Shown: piece after piece, positions 19,996-30,300 of the stretch
Numbering within the stretch: position 1 is the first letter of the stretch
How the letters are laid out: every line of letters begins with the position of its first letter
NCBI GenBank assembly: GCA_038503035.1
Contig: JAVSML010000991.1
Span: 124,001 to 188,000 of the forward strand
Direction: 5' to 3'
Length of the DNA: 64,000 nucleotides
DNA from: Crocodylus rhombifer
Taxonomy: Eukaryota > Chordata > Crocodylia > Crocodylidae
The notes under the pieces: model-generated
What the model was told of the DNA's origin: nothing
Database searches by the model: none
What the model saw: only the letters and a program-made list of their open reading frames with translations
Made by a program: the position numbers and the translations under genes

Positions 19996-21756
19996 AGGTA
20001 TTTGGGTCTTGACTTCAATATCTCCACCAACTGTAATTTGCATCTCTTAAGTGATTATCCTTCATCTTTCTGAATCCTAAGGATTATTTCCTTGTGCTTT
20101 CTTGTATTTAACAACCAATAACTCTCAGAAAAGAACTGTTTTCTGAATCCCTTAAATTATAGCTGTTAGCTGAATCAGTTTGTCTCTTCTGGTGGCTTCT
20201 TTTCTGAAACACTGTTAGTATTCCTGTTTTTCCTTATGCTGGAAGAACTATGTAAAGGTTTTTAAAACATATCATTTACTATGCAGAACCTACTTGATTA
20301 GTGACACATATGATGCCTTTTAGTAAAACAATGCTTAAAGTAATATTTTGCCTTCATTGAAAGGCAAAATATTTGGGTGAAAATGGATTCAACTCTTTGG
20401 TAGTACTGAGCACCTCAGCTTGAAGTCTCTTATTTTGGGACTGTCCATATAAGAAAAATAAGATTTCAGTCAAATTTAAAACTAGTGGACAAAATAATTG
20501 ATGTTCTTTTATTGTCTATGCAGTTCCTTAAATCATTCTTAATTCCCTTCTCAAGCCCCAGTTCTCCATCTGATATTGTTTCTTCTAAATATATTTCCTT
20601 TTTCTGAATATTTGTGATACTTTCATTTTTCTTATTGAAAGTGCCAAATATTTTTGTTTAATGGTCTGTCTTGACTTTTGCTTGTTTTCTTTGTCATTGT
20701 TATGGAGATAACTAAAAGATTATTTCTTTCACCTCATTTACTGAACAGTTGAGAAAAGGGATGTTACAAATGTGCTTGTTTAACATTAATAATTCTCATA
20801 AACCACTTTTTCAAGGTCTAAAAATTTACTGGAAATGCATAATAAGCTAGGAGATATCAGGTAATCCAAGTGTAGATTAACAAAAATAAGCCTAAAGTTA
20901 TTGGGAATACCTTTCATTTTTTCCTTCTTATTTAGACAGGTTTCCAATTTTAGGAAGGGGGGGAAGCAATTTCAGTCTTAAAAATTAATTCTTTTTAAGC
21001 CATTTCTCAGCACAATGACTCAGCACATAAAGAAGTAGCTTGATCTAGAAATGCATCAAAATTGATGCTCTTTAACTGAGAAATCAGTACAATTGGACTA
21101 TGAGAACTTAAAATACAATTTTAATTTTATGTTTAGATTAAAATTTTGAAGATGGATCTAATTAGGGATAAACACCCTGCTTGAATGAATTTTGCTGCAC
21201 TGATTTCAGAAGGATTACTCAGGATCTGACATAGGCATAAGTTTCTAGAGAACTAAAAACACCTTCAGTTTTGTCACTCTAATGGTATTGGGGGTAAACA
21301 AGAAAAAAACAAAACAATTTCCAAAGGTCACAGACCATAAAAAAAATGAAAAAAAACAAACCAACAAACCACAAAACCCTGAAACCCACCACCTAAACTA
21401 GTTCACCATTGAACATTTTGCAACTTGTTCATCATTTGATTTATTTTTGTTTAACACTTCTGGTCATTCTAGAACTATATTAGAACTGGGTAAATCATGG
21501 GCGAGTGTGCATGTGAATGTACTAGATATACATCGATGCTTTGTACAGTCAAGTGTATTGAATAGTCCAAATTAAACAAAAATTTCTTCAACAGTGTCAA
21601 AGATCAAAATCTTTGATTTCAGATGCTGATGGCAAAAGGTCAGATTGGCAAAAGGTCAGAAGCTAACACAACAAACTCTATAATTGTAGTCTCACACTAT
21701 TATTCTTTAGTTTGTAACAGTACTGCATATACACACCCCTGTCTGTGCCTCATTTC
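19996..21756. other. No gene seen; AT-rich unassigned sequence with one clean hairpin
   Basis: The region is strongly AT-rich. At 20342-20373 there is a perfect 13-base stem (AATATTTTGCCTT and its inverse) with a 6-base loop. An A-rich low-complexity stretch lies at about 21300-21385. No gene, LINE or snRNA signature was found. Confidence 0.5.
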
Positions 21757-22556
21757 AAATCACTTGAGCCCCCATATGAGAGAGAGAAACTGACCTTGAC
21801 AGCCCAGCACGAAAGATAAAGTACTTATAGTAACGAGATTAGCTGACTTTAATGAAACTGTAAGATCAGAATAATGTGTCGTGCTTACCCTCTTGTGACC
21901 AAACAGGCTCAGTACCACCTAAACTAAAAGAAAAGCCTCCCCTTTCTTGAAGGATGGGCTGCCAGCATGAAGCCTGAGCAAACAAAGAAAGTACAAGTGC
22001 CAACCTGTTAATTATTCATGGCTGGCGTATAGTAATTGGCTACCCTGGCCAAGTATAACTTTGAAAGAATTTCTGCCCAAAATGGAGAACTCTCCACACA
22101 CACACACCCAGAAGATGCAGTTTGTAAAGTGGCCACTTACAAACATCTCCCCACCTCCGATCTTTACCTTGGTGTAACCCCGTCCTTGCCGGCTCGATTA
22201 TCTCCCTTGTTATCTTTCTTATCAAGAGCTCTCGGTAATCTGCAGACTGCAACGGCTTATGTGAATCACTCAGAATCTGTAACAAGCAACTTTCTTACCC
22301 ACCCTGTAAATGCTGGGTAACATGATATCTGCATGCTGTAACTGAATAAATCAACTCCTCTGCCTACGCTGCATCACATCAGTAGCGTAAGTAAAATAAA
22401 CTTTCTGTGTAACCAATAAGCTGTGTTTAAATCATCTGACTCCTGCTCACTGTTATCACCCACCTGTCCCGTTATAAATCCCCCTCCTCGCGCCAAGCCA
22501 GTCGTGCTGACCCAGGCTTGCAGGTCAAGGGTGCACCGGCATTAGGGGCGTAACAA
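21757..22556 (+). repeat. LTR-like block, boundaries uncertain
   Basis: The block differs in composition from its AT-rich surroundings. It contains a TATAAAT at about 22473-22479, two AATAAA signals (near 22347 and 22394), pyrimidine-rich stretches and an end reading GGGGCGTAACA just before AACAGAAAATG. This combination resembles a solo long terminal repeat of an endogenous retrovirus. The left end with TG and a 5-6 base flanking duplication could not be found, and no gag, pol or env sequence is next to it. The order of the TATA-like and AATAAA signals is not the usual one, so this remains tentative. Confidence 0.3.
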
Positions 22557-22838
22557 ACAGAAAATGTTTGGTCAACCAATTACTCTCCAGTTCAACATTT
22601 CATTGCAAGCATTCTAAGGTTCCAGTCATACAAAGCCTTTCTGCATTTGAGTAACCCGAAAGAGATCAATAAAATGTTTTGTAAATAACCTTATTTATAT
22701 ACATGAGTTCTCTATGCAGACAAGGACTAAACAACAGATGAAAAACCTGGCAACATATTTCTACTGCTACAACAATCAACACCTGCATCATAATCCATGG
22801 ATCTTTTGCCTATCCCAAAGTGTGTTATCTTTCATACA

Positions 22839-23030
22839 GGGTGCATCTACATGTGATGCTACATCACCATAGTAACATGCTACAGCAATTAAGCATCCAC
22901 AGGCAAACTGTGATGCCACAGGTAAGTGGCTGTAATGATGTGCGTCCTCAGTATAGCACATGGCTATGATGATGTAGCAGTTAAAAATAACCATGTGCTG
23001 ATGCATGGCACCAAATGCCTTCATGGAAAC
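22839..23030. mobile_element. TIR element (family B), right end unclear
   Basis: It begins GGGTGCATCTACATGTGATG, the same terminal pattern as the inverted right end of the element at 28404-28649 and the left end at 36835. The interior has short symmetric pieces (ACATCACCATAGTAACATG, GATGATGTAGCAG) and no coding. The right terminus was not found; it may be diverged or lost near 23030. Confidence 0.5.
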
Positions 23031-23044
23031 CATGCGGATAAAGC

Positions 23045-23540
23045 TAAAACTATGCACCAGAATGAATGATGACAAAAAGAGAGATTTAAAGAACAGAGAT
23101 ACACAAACTTACAGAACACTTTCACAAAACAACCACAGGCTTCCTGGCCTTACTATCCTTGTACTCAAAATTTACAAAACATTTATAAGCTGGCTGGACA
23201 CTTAAGAACCATAGACTGAACATTGAAACTGACTTCATGGCATCCTATAATCTACCTGACCCCTGATAATCTTTCTACACACTACAGGCGATAACTACCC
23301 TCTTACCTTTTAAAAGGTCTTGATCTTCCACTTCTACAATTTGATCATCTGCTGCCCCTGGGGATTTCTCTCTTCTCCAACTCATAGCTCTGCAGACTGT
23401 TTTTAACCTTCACTGTGCCTGCTTTTTCCTCAGACCTGAAGAATGGGTTGCATTCAAAAGCTTGCCTAAGTGTATTCCAATATGAAGTTGACCCAATGAA
23501 AGTTATCACATATCAAAATCCTTCTTGCATTACTTTTGGT
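23045..23540 (+). repeat. Diverged interspersed repeat, class not assigned
   Basis: Blocks such as GCTGGCTGGACACTTAAGAA, CATCCTATAATCTACCTGAC and CCTGAAGAATGG followed by CAAAAGCTTGCCTAA resemble a widespread reptile and bird interspersed repeat that has a 'CCTGAAGAAG...GAAAGCTTGTCT' segment. This recognition is from memory of the pattern and was not checked against a library. No intact coding frame is present. Confidence 0.4.
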
Positions 23541-24612
23541 ATGTTGACAATCAAGCTTTATCTTTCAAAACTAAAAAGTTTGAATTATTTCTATTTTTTA
23601 TGAAGCTCTTAATAATTAAACTTGGCACCGTTTCCTCACTAGTTGATTGTCCTGCTCTGGGCTTTTCAAATATAACAATTATCTTTTTGTGGTTATATAT
23701 GAAGACCTCTAGTAAGGTGAAAAATAAAGTACCTTTAAACTAACATCCATAATTATAAAAACACCATTCCTCTTAAACCTTTAAATTTCCCTGTAGTAAA
23801 ATTATGTTTAATTTGGATTTAAACTAGGCTTTTGAAATGGAAACAGAATAGCTGTTTTTTTGTCAAGCGATACACATCGTTTTATTTAATTTCCTGATTG
23901 CATTTGTTTTCCTTCTGATGAACTGTTTTTATATTTGTTATTTGCACACCTGATTACATGACCACACTTGAAATAACATGCATTCCTTAAGGAGTCTGAT
24001 TATTTCAATGAACTTCTTATCAAGCTAAACAGTAAATAGGTGGGCTCAGAAGAACCTAAGAGGCCTGCTTCTTTGCTAGCCTTTTACATTAAACTTAAAC
24101 TCATCTAGGCTTGGAAAGAAAAAGAATGCTTCAATTATTTCCATGAATTCTTCTTTTACTTGTAGAAAGATGCCTTTCTGCCCCCAACTAAGAGAAAAAG
24201 ACATTGAGTTTATTGATACTACCATGTTGTAAATAGGTGGCTTTTTTATTTGGAAGTGAAATCTTCCCTAATTTATGAATAGTCATGTTCAACACATCGC
24301 TGCAACTTTTATATTACAGACTACATTGTAGTGTAAAGATGCCAAGCTTAGCCTGAGTACTTGAAGCAGCAGAGCTCAGATAATGTCCATTTACTCTGTT
24401 GAATGAAAAAATACAATAAAATAAAATATGGTACCTCAAGAAATGAAGGCAACTAGTACTAGATCACTAAAAGTTGGCAGGATGAACACTTGAGTTAGCA
24501 GGAAAAAGGGTAATGGCTCATTTGGGGAAAAAAAAAATTCAGGCTACATTCCTGAGAAACATGTTGAACCTGTAGCTGCTATAACTAGATTCCTTCCGAG
24601 TTAGGCTCTTTG
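23541..24612. other. No gene seen; AT-rich unassigned sequence
   Basis: This is AT-rich sequence. Short open frames on the plus strand near 23525-23743 carry no recognisable motif. Confidence 0.4.
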
Positions 24613-24890
24613 GGTGGCTATAGGCATGCTCTGATGTGTTTTAATTAGAATGCGTCAGAGCAAACTGCCTCTCTGTCGCACATATGAAATGCCCTGCATT
24701 TCAAACTGGCTGCAGGGGCACTTTAAATAAAATTTGTCAAATGAGTTTTAGTTAAAGTTCCCCCATGGCCATTTTGAAATGCAGGGTACTTAATGTTTGT
24801 GACAGTGAGGCTTTTTAATTAGAGTGACTCTCCAGGAACTGCTGTAATTAAAACACCCCCACCCCACCCTTGAGCATGTATATAGGCACT
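24613..24890. mobile_element. TIR MITE (family C)
   Basis: The left end GGTGGCTATAGGCATGCTC is matched by the inverse of the right end (AGTGCCTATATACATGCTC) at about 15 of 19 positions. Secondary inverted pieces inside (CTCTGATGTG..TTAATTAGAATGCGTCAGAG and AATGCCCTGCATTT..AAATGCAGGGTA) make it strongly fold-back. It is non-coding, about 280 bases long. The related-looking right end at 41880-42098 suggests a family. No certain target duplication. Confidence 0.75.
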
Positions 24891-25388
24891 TTTTAACTCT
24901 AGCTTTGGTGTTCTCTATGCTTCACTGCTGCATGCAGAACGAACAGACTCTAAGATTATAAATAAAATGATTAATTAGAGAATGGCATGATAAAAAAAAA
25001 AAAGATACAATACTTGGACATGATAGTTGGATGGAGTTAGACATCCATAGAAGTATCAGCAGGAATCCATTTTAGTAAAAGGATATCTCTAAGAAATTCT
25101 CAAGTAATTGACAAGGGAAACTCATTGTACTCTCAGACCAGTGAATCTATGCCCGGGCCCTCCAAGAATTTCACAGCTTCTTTGCTACTTGTTATCACAA
25201 GAAGCATTTTATTGGATGAAAATAACGAGTCAGAAACATCTAATACCTTCCATTCTGCCCTATGCAAGCACTGCCAGGGCCTGCAAGAAATGATAGGAAC
25301 AGGTTTACAATAAGAGCCACCATCCTGCTCTGCACTAATTGTGCTCACACTGAAGCTGATCTTAATCTACATAAATTTAACACATATA

Positions 25389-25567
25389 GGACATGTCTAC
25401 ATGAGACACTATGGCACTGTAATGACTAGCTGCAGTGACGTAGGATCAGTGGGCACTAACCATGACGCTGCTGCTATTGTACAGTAGCTTACTGCTACTG
25501 CATGGTAGGGTCACAAACAACCCATGCACTGCCAGTACTACATGTGCCCCTGACAGTAGACGTGCCC
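25389..25567. mobile_element. Short TIR MITE (family B)
   Basis: The left end GGACATGTCTACATG pairs with the inverse of the right end GGGCACGTCTACTG. The interior of about 150 bases is non-coding, with CTGC and GTAG repeats. It has the same terminal style as the copies at 28404 and 36835. Flanking ATA/ACA might be remains of a 3-base duplication. Confidence 0.65.
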
Positions 25568-26118
25568 ACAGAGGAGAAAATATCGACACATTGATAATCA
25601 TGGGCAAAAGTCAGTTACATGATCAAACACAAAACAAAAACAAAGAGCAAAGGCACTGGCAAATTGGCAAGGGATAATAATCCTTAGCAATAACAAGAAG
25701 CTTTAACATACATATTTAAATTCATACACACAGTAATTTAGTTTCTCCCTCAAAAAACAAAAATTATCAGGGTAACATAATGATGTCTCCCTAAACTGCT
25801 TGAAGAACTCAGTTAACAATGGCTCTCATGAAAACAGGGAAATTCCATTACAGGCTGCTCTTTCCAAAAGACTAACCATGTAATAACAGAAAGCCAGGCC
25901 ATTTGTAGCCTTACCCTATTTAACCCAGATATTATCAGAGGCGTTACTTTTATAAGGAGAGTTTTGTTTTTATTAACTTTAAAACAAAACATTTTTATTA
26001 GGATTAGCTACAATAAAGGTGGTAATAGCGCTGCCATTAATCATGAATCTATACCATATTGGAGAACAGCGTTAGGAAGCAGCATTGAGAAAACACTGCA
26101 CCAGCTTGCTCTCCTTGC
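25568..26118. other. No gene seen; AT-rich spacer
   Basis: Unassigned AT-rich sequence between two TIR elements. Nothing was recognised on either strand. Confidence 0.4.
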
Positions 26119-26609
26119 CTAGGGACAGAAAGAACACATAAACCAGTTTAAGTGATTGGAAACTGGTTCAAAATTGTAACTTGACAGAAGTTCAGTGCAC
26201 ATAAACTGCTTTCAAAAGGCTGAAACCAGTTTAAGATAAACCTAGATGGGTGTAGTTTTAGACTTAATGGACTTAGGTTAAATTGGTTTATTTAACTTCT
26301 GTCTCAAATCCCCACCAGATTTAAGTTAACACACAGTCTTTCAGTATTCTAGGATGCTTTGCACCTCCCCTGAACCCCTTCATCCCAAGGTGGGCAGGCT
26401 AGCTTTGGCCCAAGCTGCCTCTCCCACCTGAACAGGGAAGCATACTCTAGCACCCCCTGACTCCTGGCCTGGGCCACTGTAGGTATGTGACTGAATTTCT
26501 GGAATCAAAAGTGAATGTCTGTTCACTTGCTTATTGATTCAATCTATGCAATTTAGATTAACAAAGATTGAATCCATTTAGCCTCAGGTTTTTTGACTGT
26601 TTGTATTAG
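26119..26609. mobile_element. TIR DNA element (family A), short copy with both ends
   Basis: The left part (CTAGGGACAGAAAGAACACA, then AAACCAGTTTAAGTGATTGG) matches 9508 onward and 48959 onward. The right part (GTTCACTTGCTTATTGATTC to CTGTTTGTATTAG) matches the right end at 12688. At 491 bases it is the most compact copy in the window and defines the family: about 300 bases of left end, about 130 of right end and little between. It is non-coding and therefore moved, if at all, by a transposase supplied elsewhere. Confidence 0.8.
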
Positions 26610-28403
26610 CCCTTCTTTGTGCACATTGCATGCCAAAAAAGTGCCATGAATGCACTTTTTGGAGCACGCTTAGAACATATATAGCATTATGCGTAGGCTC
26701 TCAGTTTTGGAACTGCTTGTGAGAACAGTGCTTGATGTGTCCAGCAGGAATCTAATGCCAGCTTCATGGCATTTTTTTAAGCATGAGGAGTGGACCTCAG
26801 TGGGTAGAGTATGCTTTCATGGCATTACTCCCCATGCTGTCTGGTATGGCACTGACTCACCCACAACCTCTTGGCCTAGTCTCACTGTAGTTGGGCGATA
26901 GAAGGAAGAGGGGAAATAGTCTACTTGAGCCCTTCTTTGCACCTTGCTTGAATTGAGTCATAGCCCCTGGTAACTCTGGACATTGCCAACCCACCTCCCC
27001 AAGCTCTAACACCAGCTCTACTGCCACATGTGAACAGTGACAGGGAGCAGCTGTGTCACTCTCCCAGCCTGGGACATTCCCAGTAAGGATTCCTGAGACC
27101 ACTGGCCACTTTCCCAAGATGTGGAAACTTGAACTCCCAGCAATGATGAGTGTACATAACACAAGTGAATAGGACTCACCTGTAAGAGACAGGGATGTTA
27201 CATGGGTAGCTGAAGCTGCCGCTGACTGGCCAAGTCCCTGAGAAACTGCAATAAAAAGGGAAAGGAAGTGGAAGGAGGGAGCAGACAAATGGCCCTGGAG
27301 CTCTGAGAAGCAGAGACCAACAAATGGAGAGAGGCAGGAACTCTGCCTGAATTTTGTACGTTTCTTTAATTTTGTTTTTCATATGGATATGGATTTCAGG
27401 AATTCTGGACAGTGAGCCCAAAACTCTGTTGTTTGTTGGGACATTTTACAGCAGAGACTTAAGTGAATGGTGACCAGAGTTTCTCCTGGAGAGGTGTCCC
27501 CCATGGAGTCCATTGTGTAATAGATGCCAGAGAATAGTGGCAAACGTGTAGGGGTAGAGGAGCTCCCAGCAGATTCCTCTCACTTGAAGACTGCAAGCCA
27601 GTGGAGGGTCCAGCACTTTAAAGTAATGGCCTCAATGCTAGCAAGCCATACCCAGTTGATAAAAATCAGAGCTTTCCAATGCTGAGTTTTGGAACAAGGG
27701 GACACTGTGAACTTCAACAGAAATAATCTGGGAAAGGCAGCAGTCCCTACTTGAAGTAATCTACCATTTAACAGCAATTCATGGTAAGTGAAGCTTAAAG
27801 AAAGAAAAATTCCTTGCCTGTTAAAGGTAATGGGTGAGCCAATAGAGCAACAGCTCCCAGATTTTCTCATATACAAGAGAAATCCTATTGATGTTAAAGG
27901 GATGAAAAATAATTAAGAGAAAAGGGGTTTCTAATAATTATGTATGGACTAAAATTATTACTTTGTTAACAGAAACAGAGGATTAAAGAAGAACTAACAA
28001 TTAATAATTGGTGGAAGCTCTTTAAACAGTGCCATTAAATTATAGGTAGCATTGTTATCTGAACAATAGGCAGTAAGAAAACAGTGCAAAAAGGAATCCT
28101 TAAACCCTCCTACCAAAAGAATAAAGAAAATTATTGTGAGAAGGATTTAAGTGTCCACACAATCCAAAAATTTAAGTGGATAACACATTGATTTTCCTGC
28201 TTTGTATGACCTGGAAATGATGTAGGAAAGCATAAAAAAGAGAAGCTGCAGATCTGTAATTGTTTCAGATCAAATAACTCTGTTTTCCAGGCTCATGTAT
28301 GGTGAGGCTTCTCTTTATGGCAACGTTACAGAAATGCACTTGAGCTTGCAGTACTGATGTACACAAGTAACTCCCAGCCATGTGATTCTCAGCTGGACCT
28401 ATA
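26610..28403. other. No gene seen; unassigned sequence of mixed composition
   Basis: This contains a moderately GC-rich part (about 26850-27560) with a 143-codon minus-strand open frame (26857-27288). That frame looks Ser/Leu-rich, has no recognisable domain and has no sign of splice-flanked coding. The remainder is AT-rich. Confidence 0.4.
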
Positions 28404-28649
28404 GGGTATGTTTAAACTGTACAGCATGCTACGGTGAGGTAGCAATCACTTGGATCGACACGTGATCACCAGCTACTTCTCCGTACCATCACACTCCCCC
28501 ATTGTAGCATACTGCAGCAGTGACATCACGGTGAAATCTAACCACAGCGCAGCAGGGGCAATTTCTGTGCTGTGCTTTAGTACTTCCAAAAGGCTTCCAA
28601 AGCATGGCACCATAGCAATGTCGTCACATGGCAACGTGTAGATGCACCC
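28404..28649. mobile_element. TIR MITE (family B), flanked by ATA
   Basis: The left end GGGTATGTTTAAACTG corresponds to the inverse of the right end, GGGTGCATCTACACGTTG. ATA lies directly outside both ends (28401-28403 and 28650-28652), which may be a 3-base target duplication. The interior is non-coding with internal symmetric pieces (CGTGATCACCAGC, GTGACATCACGGTG). It is one of the best-bounded members of this family in the window. Confidence 0.75.
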
Positions 28650-29595
28650 ATACAAGACTACTTGCATACCTTAACATATTTTCAGACTTGTGCCCAGTAA
28701 CATCCCTGCCTTCTTGCTGGAAATACCCATTAAGACTTAAACGCCACAAAAGAAATCTAGCCAAATAGCAAAGACGTTAAAGGAACCACTGTCATATTTT
28801 TTAATGCAGCAACAGATTTAAATAATTTTAATGACATTTTCCTATTATTCAAGTAGCCTTCAATGTTTTGAATGATTTTGCTAAATTTCCATGAATGGTA
28901 CTAAATAAATCACTTAGAACACCAGAGCACATTTGCTGAATTTGTGTCTCAGTATTAATTGCCAATGAGGAGCTCTAGATATTTTTCTTTAGTAAAACAG
29001 ACAGATGGTCAGATAATCTTAGGTCTTTACAAATTGAAAGGGGGAATATTACTAAAGAATAAAATAAATGTTCAAATAATATTCAAAATCTACTTTAGTT
29101 TGAAACCCATAAATCGATATCAATTAAAATTTATCCTAGTATTCCTTCCATCACTGGCAGCACTGATGAATATAGCATGTTATGGAAAAATTCCCAGACA
29201 AAAATGATATTAAGCTGAAGTCAAATTACTCATGTCCCAGATATCTGCCAAGTAGGGGTGGTTATGTTTTTTTAAAATGAGCTTTTCCTTCTCCCTAAGG
29301 AAATCTTCTATAAAAAATCCAAGAACATATCAAAATTAAAGTGGCCATTGAATATTTTTGTTTACCAAAAATGGATTTCAGGGAATGAAAATGTTCATAG
29401 TTCTTTTGGTGTTTTCAATACCATTTTAAAGGAAATGAAAGATGAGTTCATTTCATGCACTTCAAAAATCAAAATATGCTATAAAAATGTAATTTTTTTC
29501 TTTCTTTTTCTGTGTTTCCCCATTTAATGAAAAGTTTTGCCCAGCAGCTTTTCATAAATTTAAGTAGATCCCAAAACCAATGCCAATTCGCTCTA
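28650..29595. other. No gene seen; AT-rich spacer
   Basis: Unassigned AT-rich sequence with T-rich and A-rich runs. Nothing was recognised. Confidence 0.4.
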
Positions 29596-30073
29596 AGCCT
29601 GGTGATCTCACTGCTTGTACACACTATAAACCGGGCATGTATAAATAAAACCAATAATCCCTCTCTTCACAGCATCCTTGGAGACCTGTGATTCAGCATC
29701 TGAGGACCACTGCGAAACTTGCTGTATGCCAACAGCACACAAAAATGTCAGCAACAAAGGAGCTACCAAAAAGTCAGGCATTTGAGCTGCCCAGAAAAAG
29801 TTTTGGAAAGGAGAAGCACTGCCAGAATCTGAAGGTGATCACATCTTCCAAATAGGAGTCCAATTACAACAGCAAGGAGAAGCCCGAACACCTGTAGTGA
29901 CACTAGCATTTTTATGTTTATTTTTTCTATACACACACACACATTTTATATTATATATATATAGTTTCAGATGCTGAGTCAGAGGTCTCCAAGGATGCTG
30001 TGAAGAGAGGGATTGTTGATTTTATTTATACTTGCCTAGTTTATAGTGTGTACAAGCAGTGAGATCACCAGGC
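29596..30073. repeat. Inverted repeat with about 108-base arms and about 263-base spacer
   Basis: The left arm 29596-29703 (starting AGCCTGGTGATCTCACTGC) and the right arm 29967-30073 (ending with the inverse of that) pair along their whole length with roughly ten differences by eye. Shared stretches include GAGAGGGATT, TTTATAGTGTGTACAAGCAG and CTCCAAGGATGCTGTGAAG. The match stops at both outer ends. The spacer is non-coding, with a CA run and a TA run near 29930-29962. It could be a TIR transposon with long termini or a fold-back duplication. No duplication of flanking bases was seen. Confidence 0.85.
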
Positions 30074-30300
30074 CTATATATCTATATCTACATATAGCTA
30101 TAGCTTAGCTATAGCTATATGTAGATGTAAATATAAATTTATGTGTGTATTGTATGTATGTGTGTACATATTAGTTTTCTAATGCCTCTCATGAATGTTT
30201 AAATAATAAGAAATAAATATGGCATTGATATATACACACACACACATATATATATACATATACATATATACAAATATATAGTATATGAAGTAGTACAATA
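30074..30300. repeat. AT-rich simple repeats with a perfect 37-base palindrome
   Basis: At 30088-30124 two 18-base arms (CTACATATAGCTATAGCT and its inverse) flank a single T. It is followed by TGTATG, CACACA and TATACA runs up to about 30290. The composition fits a replication-slippage hotspot directly beside the 108-base-arm inverted repeat. No coding. Confidence 0.8.

Noticed and set aside
20342..20373. 13-base perfect hairpin as a microRNA precursor
   Set aside because: The stem is too short for a microRNA precursor, and the flanks do not extend the pairing.
26857..27288. 143-codon minus-strand frame as a coding exon
   Set aside because: No recognisable family, Ser/Leu-rich wording typical of chance frames, and no supportable splice-flanked structure.
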